Source: Planctomycetota bacterium
GTDB taxonomy: Bacteria > Planctomycetota > J058
Reading direction: 5' to 3'
Assembly: GCA_024711205.1 (NCBI GenBank)
Contig: JANJTH010000234.1
Span: forward strand, 1-39,521
DNA: 39,521 nucleotides
The translations under genes were made by a program, and so were the position numbers. The notes under the pieces were generated by a model, which was given only the letters and a program-made list of their open reading frames with translations, was not told the origin of the DNA and ran no database searches. This document shows, in pieces, positions 7,961-15,900 of the stretch (the stretch's first letter is position 1; each line of letters starts with the position of its first letter).

Positions 7961-8535
7961 TGCCCACCGGCGCCAGGCAGCGAACGCCACCCACTTCCGA
8001 CATCGCCCGCGTCCCGCCGTCGGCCGACCAGCTCGCGACAAGCCGCGACGACCTCAGCGACGTCGGCGCAACCGCGGATCGGGACGTCCCCCCGCGCATC
8101 GAGGCACTTCCCAGCGAGCCTCCCACCCCAGCCCTCCCGCCCCAGCACCACGATGGGCCGGTCGAGTTGCCAGGCGAGCGCGAGCTCACTCAGGGTCCCC
8201 GAGCCGCCCCCGACGGCGACGACGACGTCGGACATGGCGACGACCAGCACGTTTCGCGCGAGTTGGAGCCCGGTCGGGACCACGATGTCGCACCACCGAT
8301 TCGCCTCGGACGCCCGATAGGAAGGCACGACACCGACGATCAAACCTTCGCGCCACTCGGGCGCCTCGCGCGCCCCCTGGCTCACGGCCTCCATGACGCC
8401 GCCCAGGCCGCCGGTGACGATCCGGAAGCTCTCGGCGATCAGCGCGGCCCCGAGCTCTCTTGCCTCCTGGACCCTGCATGGATCAGCCAGGGCGGCGTCA
8501 CCCACGACGCTCACGACATGCCTGCGCGTATTCAT
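7957..8535 (-). CDS. LOG/TIGR00725-like Rossmann protein
   Basis: This 192-aa protein is related to the LOG and TIGR00725 families (Rossmann-like nucleotide-binding proteins; LOG enzymes are cytokinin-type nucleoside-monophosphate phosphoribohydrolases). The family motifs are TGGLGGVMEAVSQGA (about 41-55) and VAVGGGSGTLSELALAW (107-123), the latter matching the PGGxGTxxE signature with Gly in place of Pro. The ATG at 8535 overlaps the upstream stop as ATGA. The listed ORF extends far upstream, but that is shadow of the glycosyltransferase gene. In the island it could hydrolyse an N-glycosidic bond of a nucleoside-like intermediate, but many TIGR00725 proteins have no known reaction. Confidence 0.85.
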   Translation of the reverse strand: MNTRRHVVSVVGDAALADPCRVQEARELGAALIAESFRIVTGGLGGVMEAVSQGAREAPEWREGLIVGVVPSYRASEANRWCDIVVPTGLQLARNVLVVAMSDVVVAVGGGSGTLSELALAWQLDRPIVVLGREGWGGRLAGKCLDARGDVPIRGCADVAEVVAACRELVGRRRDAGDVGSGWRSLPGAGGQ

Positions 8536-9914
8536 TGAGCGCACTCCTGGACGATGAGAGTCGCGCGATCCTGGAGCTCTCGGGCAACCGAGGGACAGCG
8601 GAGCGGGTCGCCGAACTCCTGGGAAAGAAGCCCCGCCACAGCACCCGGCACGCACGTTCTGCCCCAATCGAGAACGGCTCGCAGGGCATCCAGGCTGTGC
8701 ACCGGGACCCACCCGGGCGCCTGCGACAGCAGGCTCTCCAACCGTGCGATCGTCGCTGCAATTGCGGACGTGGCCTGCTCGATGCGTGCAATGCGCGCGT
8801 CGAGGAATGAGCGCGGGTCGCCGACGCCGCCTAGGCGCGCCTCGACTGCCCGCGCAAGTGCGGCACCCAGGGTGTCCGCCAGGAGCCCGCGCGCAAGCTC
8901 GCCGGGCGCAGGCCAAGCACACCCGCGCGGGCGCCGGTGGAGCACCGAGAAGCCGGAGGAGCGCACTCGCCCAGGTCGCCGGCGAGCCAGGCATTGAGCG
9001 CCGATCATGTCGCTCCGCCGGGTCTCGATGCCCGTGACGATCGCACTCGGATACTCGTGCTCGAGGAACGCCTCAACGTCGAAGAAGATTGCGTTGGCCC
9101 CCCGGCGGAGGCTCCCCCCGAGGCAGCCGAAGCGGAGCTCCTGGGCCAAGATCGGGCGGGTGACGGCCGCGCCGAGCGGCACGTGAGAGACTTCGGCGAG
9201 GAGCTCGGCGCACGCACCTGCCACTGTGAGGCCGGGTCGACGCGGTAGCCACGTCACGACCGACTCCCACGCTGGTCGCGGGCGATCGAGTGAGAGGTCG
9301 TAGTAGGCGTCCAGGCCATTCAGGACCTCGAGCGCGTGAGGGTCGGGCTCCCAACAGGACGCCGGCTCGCGCGCGAACAACAGCGTGAGGTTCGCGGCGA
9401 CGTCGGACAGCGTCGTCGCGAGCATCGCCGTCGCCGGCACCGGCGGGTCCCCTGACACCTCCCCGATCAGGAGGTCAACGTTCGGGTTTTCGGCCCCGAA
9501 GGCGAGCAGGAAACGGACGTGGTCATGGAGCGCCCGGACCTCGAGGTGGTCCTCGGCCCAGATCAGGTGAAGGAGACGCACGTCGTCGTCCAAGGCCCAG
9601 AGGAAGCCTGGCCTGGGCTCGTTGCGCAGCGCCCGGGCCATTTCGCGCAGCCGCAGCCGGCACGGCGCGATGCCATCGCCCGGACGGTCGCTCGCGTCGA
9701 CCCTGACCGTGATCCCCCGGCTGCGGAGGCGCGCGACAGTACGCTCGTTGGCCAAAAGGTTGGCCTCCTGCGCGCTGTTCTCCACGAGAAGGATCCCGAG
9801 CGGGAGCTGGGCTGCCTCTGCCTGTCTTGCGAGGTCATCGCAGAGCAGGCTGAGCGAGCCGGGTCGGTCGGTGGTCACGATCGCGGCCCACCACCCCGGC
9901 GCCTCGCGCTTCAA
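8532..9914 (-). CDS. GT-A-fold glycosyltransferase-like protein
   Basis: This protein of about 460 aa has an N-terminal half resembling GT-A glycosyltransferases: AAIVTTDRPGSLSLL at the N-terminus, LLVENSA, and an ALDDDVRLL stretch (109-111) that would be the metal-binding DxD. The C-terminal 150 residues are helical and without recognised motifs. The listed start at 9932 is a TTG. A second TTG at 9914 overlaps the NAT stop as TTGA, in keeping with the operon's 4-nt overlaps, and I prefer it. The donor and acceptor sugars are unknown, and overall resemblance to any named GT family is weak, so nucleotidyltransferase or other GT-A-fold roles remain possible. Confidence 0.65.
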   Translation of the reverse strand: MKREAPGWWAAIVTTDRPGSLSLLCDDLARQAEAAQLPLGILLVENSAQEANLLANERTVARLRSRGITVRVDASDRPGDGIAPCRLRLREMARALRNEPRPGFLWALDDDVRLLHLIWAEDHLEVRALHDHVRFLLAFGAENPNVDLLIGEVSGDPPVPATAMLATTLSDVAANLTLLFAREPASCWEPDPHALEVLNGLDAYYDLSLDRPRPAWESVVTWLPRRPGLTVAGACAELLAEVSHVPLGAAVTRPILAQELRFGCLGGSLRRGANAIFFDVEAFLEHEYPSAIVTGIETRRSDMIGAQCLARRRPGRVRSSGFSVLHRRPRGCAWPAPGELARGLLADTLGAALARAVEARLGGVGDPRSFLDARIARIEQATSAIAATIARLESLLSQAPGWVPVHSLDALRAVLDWGRTCVPGAVAGLLSQEFGDPLRCPSVARELQDRATLIVQECAQ

Positions 9915-10717
9915 GCCCGCGCTCCAGGCCAAGCGGCCAACGCCTCGGCAATGGGCAGCGCGCCGAGCCCGAGTTCGTCGGATAGCACCGGCGCGATCTG
10001 TTCGCTCAACAGGGTCGTCCGCTCGTGCCTACCCACATGGTATCGCGTTACCACATGGTCACGGATCGTGATCATGTAAGTGGAGGAGATCCGGACCGCC
10101 CTGAGTCCAGTGAGGAACGGCCCGAACCCTGGTTCGGCGTGGTGCCGCTCGATCACCCCGGCGAAGTGCGACCACGCGCGTGGACTCGGCGCCGCGCGGT
10201 ACACCCGACGCCGCGCGGGCTGGTCTGGCGACACCCGTTCGACGAGGAGCCGGTCGCCGTCGGGGCGCGAATCGACGACCCAGCCGAGGTGTGACTGCCG
10301 GAGCGGCCGGTCGGCGGGGAATGGAGTGAGGTAGGGCTGGCCATTCCCCACATCGGAGTAGTACGCGCTGCCGTCCACGACTGTCCGCACGAGGAGGTGG
10401 TCGTCCTCGTGGGTCACCGCGGCGCCGACGAGCGCAGAGTCGAAGCCCAGCGACCGCAGCAGCGCGAGGAACGCCGAACTCTGGACGTGGCAAGGCCCGC
10501 CTAACCCTGCGAGGCAGCGGGACAGGGCCGCGGCAGGTCCGAGAGGCGTTTGGCCCGAGCGCGACGCGGCCAGCAGGTCGATGTTGTGAAATGGCTGAGC
10601 GAAGCACCAGGCCGTCTGCAGCGCGGCAAGCAGCCCGAAGCTTGGCGTGGCGGGCTCGACGCCAAGCCGCGTGAGCAGCGCTCGCTGGTCCTCGGGCTGG
10701 AGGAGGTCAGGGACCAC
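9911..10717 (-). CDS. Arylamine N-acetyltransferase (NAT)-like acyltransferase
   Basis: NAT enzymes use a Cys-His-Asp triad to move acyl groups onto amines; relatives such as the rifamycin amide synthase RifF release or cyclise natural products. Motifs are PFHNIDLLAA (family PFENL), GGPCHVQSSAFLALLRSLGF around the catalytic Cys76, His107 in HEDDHLLV and Asp122 in YYSDVGNG. With the GTG start at 10717 the His and Asp fall at the same numbers as in the classical Salmonella enzyme (C69-H107-D122). Other possible starts are TTG 10732 and GTG 10741. The ORF-track start at 10810 would overlap phyH2 by 100 bp and is unlikely. Length (268 aa) is normal. It probably acylates the amine of the island's product. 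Confidence 0.82.
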   Translation of the reverse strand: MVPDLLQPEDQRALLTRLGVEPATPSFGLLAALQTAWCFAQPFHNIDLLAASRSGQTPLGPAAALSRCLAGLGGPCHVQSSAFLALLRSLGFDSALVGAAVTHEDDHLLVRTVVDGSAYYSDVGNGQPYLTPFPADRPLRQSHLGWVVDSRPDGDRLLVERVSPDQPARRRVYRAAPSPRAWSHFAGVIERHHAEPGFGPFLTGLRAVRISSTYMITIRDHVVTRYHVGRHERTTLLSEQIAPVLSDELGLGALPIAEALAAWPGARA

Positions 10718-11852
10718 CGCGAGCCTCTGCAATTTGTGCACCCAGAAGACGCCACCAGCGATCAACGACGCGAAGGTAGACGTCGCGCGCAGTGGACTCG
10801 CGACGGACACGTTCCTGCAGCTCGAGGTCGGCCAGGACCTCCTCGAGCTCGCTCGCGAGTTTTGCGGGCATGAGCCCGGTCGCGATCGCAGCCCGGATCA
10901 CCCGGTCGCTGCGGCCGGGCCCTAGCAGCTCGCCCATGCCCAGGGCACGCTCGTCAAGCAGCCACGCGATCTGGGCCGCGATGTCCCGGCTCGCCGAGAA
11001 CATGCTTGGCGCGCCAGGACTTCGCCGAGGCAGCGGGAACGCGATCGGCGTCCCCTCGTCCACATCAGACACAGCGCCGAACAGCGGGAACCAGGGTCCA
11101 TCGAGGCGCTCGCCGGGTCCTACCTCGACGTGCGCCGCGCTCGGGTGCCAACCGGCATGCTCGGGGACGAAGCGGGCTGTCGCAGGGACCCAAAGCGTGA
11201 GGTACGCCAGCCGATCCCGCGCCCCGACGTTCGGACCGCTGCCATGCCAGGTGAGCCCGTGAAGGACGACTGTTTCGCCGCGCCGTACTGGCAGCGCGAC
11301 GAGCCGCGGATCGTCGCGACGGATGGCCCCGCCGGAGGCCAAGAAGTCCTGGGGGGCGCCAGGTCCGTCCCGGTGGGATCCCTCGAGAACCTCGAGGCAG
11401 CCCCCGTCCGGGTGGACGTCGAAGGTGGGGCTCCACAGTGAGATGCCGACGCGGTCAAATGGCCAGTAGGCGGAGTCCTGATGCCAAGGGATCGTGCCCG
11501 ACCGATGGGCGGGCTTGCAGATCGCGTGGTCGTGAAAGAGTCGGACGCCGGAAACGCCAAGGAACCGCTGTGCGGCCCATGGTTGCCGGGTGCGGCGCAG
11601 GAGGAGATCCTCGAACTCGGGCGCCTTGCGCCACAGGTCGCGGTTCTGGGGGAACTTCTCGACGAAGGCCGTCGGCTCGAGTTCGACCTTCGACGACGCC
11701 TCCTGTACGACCCGCTCCCATCCGCGTCCGACCAGTTCAAGGTCGGCGTCGTCGAGGACCCCGGAGACGATCACGAAGCCGCGCTCGTCGAAGTGCCGCT
11801 GGGCCTCGGGGTCGTCCACCTCGAATCGCCTGGCGCCGAGTTCAGGCGTCAC
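10707..11852 (-). CDS. Phytanoyl-CoA dioxygenase (PhyH) family oxygenase 2, with C-terminal extension
   Basis: This 381-aa Fe(II)/2-oxoglutarate oxygenase of the PhyH type has metal ligands visible as His124 and Asp126 in IPWHQDSAYWPF and His203 in LTWHGSGPN, with Arg214 as candidate 2-oxoglutarate anchor. After the oxygenase core (ending near residue 275) there is an extra helical segment of about 100 aa beginning at MFSASRDIAAQIAWLL that is absent from PhyH1. This tail could be a carrier- or partner-binding module; I do not recognise it. The GTG start at 11852 overlaps the upstream peptidase stop as GTGA. Two PhyH enzymes in one operon suggest two oxidation steps. Confidence 0.87.
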   Translation of the reverse strand: MTPELGARRFEVDDPEAQRHFDERGFVIVSGVLDDADLELVGRGWERVVQEASSKVELEPTAFVEKFPQNRDLWRKAPEFEDLLLRRTRQPWAAQRFLGVSGVRLFHDHAICKPAHRSGTIPWHQDSAYWPFDRVGISLWSPTFDVHPDGGCLEVLEGSHRDGPGAPQDFLASGGAIRRDDPRLVALPVRRGETVVLHGLTWHGSGPNVGARDRLAYLTLWVPATARFVPEHAGWHPSAAHVEVGPGERLDGPWFPLFGAVSDVDEGTPIAFPLPRRSPGAPSMFSASRDIAAQIAWLLDERALGMGELLGPGRSDRVIRAAIATGLMPAKLASELEEVLADLELQERVRRESTARDVYLRVVDRWWRLLGAQIAEARGGP

Positions 11853-12691
11853 GACGCCGCCGCCGCAGCGCGGAGCAAGGCTTGGAATTGCCGGACGCTC
11901 AGGTCCAGGTTCCAGGTCGGAATGGACTCGTCAGCCTGGTGGATCCGCGACTCGGGGTCATTGGGGCCGATGGCAAGGTAGGTCGAGTCGCCGACGAGAT
12001 GGGTCAGAAACGGGCAGTGCTGCGCGCCGAAGGCCTTGTTCAGGTACCGATCGTGTCGCTCCACCTCGCGACCCGCCGCTTCGGGGACCACAGTCGCGGC
12101 CGCGATCCAGGGCTCGGTCCGGGGGGTCGGCCTCCGGAGGAGCATGCGCTGTCGGCCGTCGCTCTCGAAGTAGCCCGTCTCCTCGACCCACAGGTCGACG
12201 GCTGGAAGTTCGAGGCCAGGGAGTTCTCGATGAGCCGTCGGAGAGCCGACCTCTTCCTCGCCTTCGAGGAGAAGGACCAAGCTCGGGACTTCGCCGCCGA
12301 GTTCCTCGAGTGCGAACAGTCGAAGCCAAAGGGGCCCCAGGTTGTCCGCCACGCCACGGCCGTAAAGCCGACCGGACTCGAACTTCGGCTCGAACGGATC
12401 GTGACGCCAGCCAGCGCCGGCCTCTTCGACGTCGTAGTGCCCCGTGAGGCCGATGGTCGCGGCGCCGCGCCCCTGGCGGGTGGCCACGAGAATGTCCTGC
12501 CCGCCTGGGACCGCAGCAACACGACGCACGTCGAAGCGCAGGGCCTGGAGCCGGGTCTCGAGGAACGACGCGGCGCGTCGAAGCCCGGAAGGATTCGTGG
12601 CGGTGGGGGGCGCCTCGAGGACGGTCGCGAGGTCGTCTCGCAGTCGCGTCGCGATGGCACGGTCAGCCGACGAAGTGGTGCAACCGGGCAC
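11849..12691 (-). CDS. Short M20-family metallopeptidase/amidohydrolase
   Basis: This M20-type di-zinc hydrolase is 280 aa where the family is usually 370-450. Zinc ligands and the catalytic pair are visible: TGHYDVEE (His85, Asp87), GRLYGRGVADNLGP (Asp116) and LLEGEEEVGS (Glu145-147). The central dimerisation (lid) domain appears missing or strongly shortened: only about 100 residues separate EEEVGS from the C-terminal GDSTYLAIGP and QADESIPTW. The family cleaves peptide or acyl-amide bonds, so it could remove a protecting or leader group from the product. It is the first gene of the leftward operon, with a GTG start at 12691. The operon promoter should lie in 12692-12888. Confidence 0.82.
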   Translation of the reverse strand: MPGCTTSSADRAIATRLRDDLATVLEAPPTATNPSGLRRAASFLETRLQALRFDVRRVAAVPGGQDILVATRQGRGAATIGLTGHYDVEEAGAGWRHDPFEPKFESGRLYGRGVADNLGPLWLRLFALEELGGEVPSLVLLLEGEEEVGSPTAHRELPGLELPAVDLWVEETGYFESDGRQRMLLRRPTPRTEPWIAAATVVPEAAGREVERHDRYLNKAFGAQHCPFLTHLVGDSTYLAIGPNDPESRIHQADESIPTWNLDLSVRQFQALLRAAAAAS

Positions 12692-12888
12692 AGTGCCGCC
12701 TCAAGTCGAGCTGCATGCTACATCGGTCGGACGCGCGCGTGCGACTCGCGTATCACTCGCCGAGGACGCGCGGGGTAGAGCTGTTCTTGCCAGGGGCCCG
12801 AGCTCGCCGTCTGACCCGGCTGCCAATCCCGGGACGGGGACATGTGACGCCCCGCTGCGCGGCGCCTGGGGAGGCGATGCGCACCCGA
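12692..12888. other. Right-hand edge of the island, putative operon promoter region
   Basis: This 197-bp stretch without a gene lies between the start of the leftward operon and the second recD 3' copy. It must hold the promoter for nine leftward genes unless they are read through from the repeat side. No consensus boxes stand out to me. The ORF 12715-13131 listed here simply runs from this spacer into the recD fragment. Confidence 0.4.
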
Positions 12889-13131
12889 CTGCCCGCCCAC
12901 GAGACGGTCTTCGCCATGACGATCCACAAGGCCCAGGGCTCCGAGGTCGCCCACGCCCTCGTGGTCCTCCCCCTCGAGCCCTCCCCGCTCCTCACCCGCG
13001 AGCTCGTCTACACGGCCGTCACCCGCGCCAAGGCGCGCGCCACCGTGCTCGCCCGCCCCGCCGTGCTCCGCCAAGCCCTCGCCCGCACCGTCCGCCGCGC
13101 GACCGGCCTCGAGCCGGCGCTGTGGGGGTGA
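12889..13131 (+). pseudogene. Direct repeat copy B: detached 3' fragment of recD
   Basis: This is a near-identical second copy of the last 81 codons of recD, including the stop codon. It encodes the helicase C-terminal block (LPAHETVFAMT to GLEPALWG). Visible changes from copy A are silent or conservative (for example an Ala to Val and a His to Gln near the end), so the reading frame has not decayed. It has no proper start and no helicase core, so it is a fragment. It marks the right boundary of the island and probably represents the original recD 3' end left behind, or brought along, during insertion. Confidence 0.93.
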
Positions 13132-13159
13132 AAGAGTGAGTGGGCGGGCGGGTGTTCCA

Positions 13160-13907
13160 TCAGCGGCCGCGCCTGGGCGCTCGACGCCCGGCCGTTGCTT
13201 CGAGCTTCCAGGCCGCCCAGAGCAGGTGGAGCCCGCCGGCTTGCCTCTCGTCCCAGAGGGATCCCTCCTCGACCACGGGTAGGCGGCCGACCGCGCTTTG
13301 CCGTCCTCGGAGGAACTTCCCCAGCTTGCGCATGGACGTCTGCTGCATGGGCCCGAACGCGCGCACCTCGGCGAGCGCCGCGGGCTGGAGCGACCTGTCG
13401 AGCGCTCTCTCGTTCAGGAGCTGATCCCAGCTCTCCGGGACAGCAGGTTGAGAGAAGCAGGTGATCGCGAGCACGGCCCAACGTTCCGCGAGGAGATCCC
13501 AGAAGTCCGACGGCCTGTGCCCGTCCCGGAAGCGCCATGCGTGCTGAGGCGCGAACCGCTCCAGCCGCTCGGCGTCGCTCACGAGCTTCGACATCTTGAT
13601 CGCGCCGAAGGTCGAGGCCTCGACGACGAGGCCGAGTTCCGGGCCCGCGGCGAGCAGGTCGATCCGGCCCGTCTTGGACCTCTGCTTCGGCAGATCGGCC
13701 TGGCCGTAGACCGCGAACTTTGGCCCTGAGGAGCGCAGCACCCAGGTGCAGGACGAGGTTCTGCTCGGGGATCGGCTGGTCTTTGGCCCCGTTCAAGCGC
13801 CCACAAACACTCAGGCTTGCACCCAGCGACTCACGCGCGCCTGCAAGCGCGCCCTTCAAGGCCTCCGGCGCGGCCCGATCGGCAGGTGCCCTCTTCGCCT
13901 TTCCCAT
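13160..13907 (-). pseudogene. Nuclease-like gene apparently split by a frameshift
   Basis: Two overlapping minus-strand frames look like one gene. The first part reads MGKAKRAPADRAAPEALKGA and continues to EQNLVLHLGAALL. In that frame the sequence then becomes arginine-rich shadow. The next frame continues sensibly with GPKFAVYGQADLPKQR, GRIDLLAAGPELGLVVEAS and further hydrophobic-core pattern to the stop at 13160. A single-base shift near 13735-13750 would join them into a protein of about 248 aa. The segment RIDLLA-(5 aa)-LGLVVEAS resembles the D...ExK core of PD-(D/E)XK nucleases, but Ser replaces the Lys. It could be a dead restriction-type nuclease, a sequencing error, or two coupled genes with a GTG start at 13741. 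Confidence 0.5.
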
Positions 13908-13993
13908 GGGGACGCCCCTTTCCTCGCGCTCGATCATGGCCAAGGCGGTGGCACGCCGCCACGCAGCGGGCCCTGTTGCGTGCGGCTCCGGGC

Positions 13994-15178
13994 ATGGCTA
14001 CGGTCGGGGTCCGCGGGGGCGTGGCGGTGGCGACCTGGTCGTTGTTCGTCGACGAGTCGGGGGACTTCGATCGGGACCTCGGGCTCGGGCGCGAGCAGAG
14101 GATCGTCGTCGGGGTCCTCGCGCAGGCAGAAGCCGTGCGCGGGCTCGAGGCGGGGCTGCGCGACGCCCTCCGAGCGAGCGCGCCGTGGATCCCCTGGCCG
14201 CCGCACGCGACGCTGCTGCGGCGCCCGGTGTGCCACGCGCTCTGGGTCGGGCCCTGGCTGGGCACGGCCTCGAAGCGCGGCCGGCAGCGGGCGGACGCGG
14301 CGATCCGCGCGCGCGACGTGCTCGAGCGGGTCGCGGCCCTGGAGACCCGGGCGCTCACGGCCGCTCTGCAGGCGCGCCCGAAGGCCGATCACGCGCGCCT
14401 CCGTCGCCTGGAGGACGCGCTCGAGCGCGCGGACCCGAGCCTCTGGCGCGAGGTCTGCACCCTGGCCGAGGACGTCCGGGACCGCATCACGCAGGCGTTC
14501 CTGCGCCTGTCGAGGCCCCCCGCCGAGGGTGCCCTGCCGCGCTGCGTCCTCCTGGCCGCGGGCGAGGCCGCGCGCGGGGAGGAGCCCGCGAGTCGCTTGT
14601 CCGGGCGCTACCTCCCGCTCCTCGAGCTCCTGCTCGAGCGGGTCGCGGACGCGCTCACCGCCCTGGGCCTGCGGACGGGTGACCACGAGCACCGCGTCGA
14701 GGCCCACCTGCTCGGTCGGGACGTCGAGGACGACGCCCACGAAGAACGGCTGCCCCTCGACCGGGGCCACGTCGATCAGGTCTTCGACGCGACGACCGGG
14801 GGCGGCCCCGTGCGGCGCGCGGCCGGCGTGGCGGTCGAGCTCGCGCTCGGCGGCGTGCACGCCTTCGACGCCCAGGCCAGCCCCGGGCTCGTGCTGGCCG
14901 ACTTCGCGGCGAACGCGTCGCTCGGCCCGCTCTCGTCGAGCGCCGGACTCGGCACCGTGCGCGGGCTGGTCGCGCAGAACACGGGCCTGCCCGTCGAGCT
15001 CCAGCCCGAGGTCCCGTCGCTCCTGGCCGCCGGCGGAGACGCCCGGCGGCGGACGCTCGCCGCGCGCGGCCGGGCGGCGCCGTCCCCGCCCGGTCAGGCG
15101 CCGCTACGGCGCTGGGCCTCCGAGCAGGCGGACGCCTGGGCGCCGGTCCTCGCCGCCTGGGCCGAGGCGAGCCCGTGA
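13994..15178 (+). CDS. DUF3800 domain protein
   Basis: This protein of about 394 aa has the DUF3800 N-terminal signature SLFVDESGDF (acidic residues 20, 21 and 24). DUF3800 proteins are frequent in defence and mobile regions and have a predicted RNase H-like fold; their activity is mostly unproven. A later segment, GLVLADFAANA, fits the family's conserved end region with an acidic residue. The insert between the two is longer than usual. ATG 13994 is chosen because it is the first start just before the signature; the upstream ORF extension is arginine-rich shadow. It is divergent from the nuclease-like gene, and its stop overlaps the next gene as GTGA, so the two are coupled. Confidence 0.75.
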   Translation: MATVGVRGGVAVATWSLFVDESGDFDRDLGLGREQRIVVGVLAQAEAVRGLEAGLRDALRASAPWIPWPPHATLLRRPVCHALWVGPWLGTASKRGRQRADAAIRARDVLERVAALETRALTAALQARPKADHARLRRLEDALERADPSLWREVCTLAEDVRDRITQAFLRLSRPPAEGALPRCVLLAAGEAARGEEPASRLSGRYLPLLELLLERVADALTALGLRTGDHEHRVEAHLLGRDVEDDAHEERLPLDRGHVDQVFDATTGGGPVRRAAGVAVELALGGVHAFDAQASPGLVLADFAANASLGPLSSSAGLGTVRGLVAQNTGLPVELQPEVPSLLAAGGDARRRTLAARGRAAPSPPGQAPLRRWASEQADAWAPVLAAWAEASP

Positions 15179-15900
15179 CCTGCGCCGGCTGCGGCGCCGA
15201 CCCGAGCGATCTGGCGGTCGCGTTCGAGCGCCGTCACCACCCGTGCTGCCATCAGCAGGCGTTCGTGACCCTCCACGCCGCTTGCTCGGACCTGGCGACC
15301 ACGATCTCGGGGCTCCCCGCTGACGCGCGGGACGACGTTGTCCTCAAGGTCCTGGGCAAGCTCCTGAAGAAGCCGGCGACCGAGCAGCTCGAGACGGTCG
15401 GGCGCACCCGTGCCTACATCCGGAAAGCGCTCAGGCACGCCTGGAAGGACGAGCTCCGGCGGATCGAGCGCCAGAACCGCCTCCTGAGCAAGGCGCCGCC
15501 GCCACCGCCGCCCGAGGAGCCCGAGGAGCCAGGCCCCGGTCGCGCGGAGCTCGCCCTTGGTCTCGAGGCCGTCCTCGCCGAGGCGAGCCTGGGCCTGCGC
15601 GGCAGCGAGGCCCGGGAGGGCTTCCTGCGCCGCTTGCGCGGACTGATCGACCTCCACCTGCGCGACAAAGGCTCTCGCGCCGACCACCTGGCCGCCGAAG
15701 GCCTCGACGCGAGCAAAGTGAACGTGCTCGAGAAGGCGCAGGAGCGAGACCGGGCCAAGCTGCTCCACCATCTCCTCGAGCGAGCCCGGGCCGCGCGAGC
15801 AGCGGCCGACGCTGACGAGCAGGAGCGCCTGAGGCACTTGAGTCGGGCCGTGTCGCGCCTCAAGGGCCCGAAGCGCCCGAAGGGCCCGCAGGGTGGCTGA
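15175..15900 (+). CDS. Sigma-70 region 2-like protein
   Basis: This 241-aa protein has an N-terminal Cys/His cluster (CAGCG, HHPCCH), possibly a small zinc site. Residues about 50-102 follow the pattern of sigma factor region 2: DARDDVVLKVLGKLL, then TRAYIRKALRHAWKDELRRIERQNR, as in ECF factors. A proline-rich linker (PPPPPPEEPEEPGPG) and a helical C-terminal part follow, with no clear region 4 helix-turn-helix. It is therefore an atypical or non-DNA-reading relative of ECF sigma factors. It is coupled to the DUF3800 gene (GTGA). The 3' end (RLKGPKRPKGP) has been duplicated downstream. An alternative is a chance resemblance of a helical protein. Confidence 0.5.
   Translation: MTCAGCGADPSDLAVAFERRHHPCCHQQAFVTLHAACSDLATTISGLPADARDDVVLKVLGKLLKKPATEQLETVGRTRAYIRKALRHAWKDELRRIERQNRLLSKAPPPPPPEEPEEPGPGRAELALGLEAVLAEASLGLRGSEAREGFLRRLRGLIDLHLRDKGSRADHLAAEGLDASKVNVLEKAQERDRAKLLHHLLERARAARAAADADEQERLRHLSRAVSRLKGPKRPKGPQGG

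Noticed and set aside
6989-8320. 443-aa plus-strand ORF opposite the propeller and LOG-like genes
   Set aside because: Antisense shadow; the minus strand has recognisable motifs and 4-nt gene overlaps.
11438-12778. 446-aa plus-strand ORF opposite phyH2 and the M20 gene
   Set aside because: Low-complexity Arg/Gly-rich shadow; the catalytic motifs are on the minus strand.
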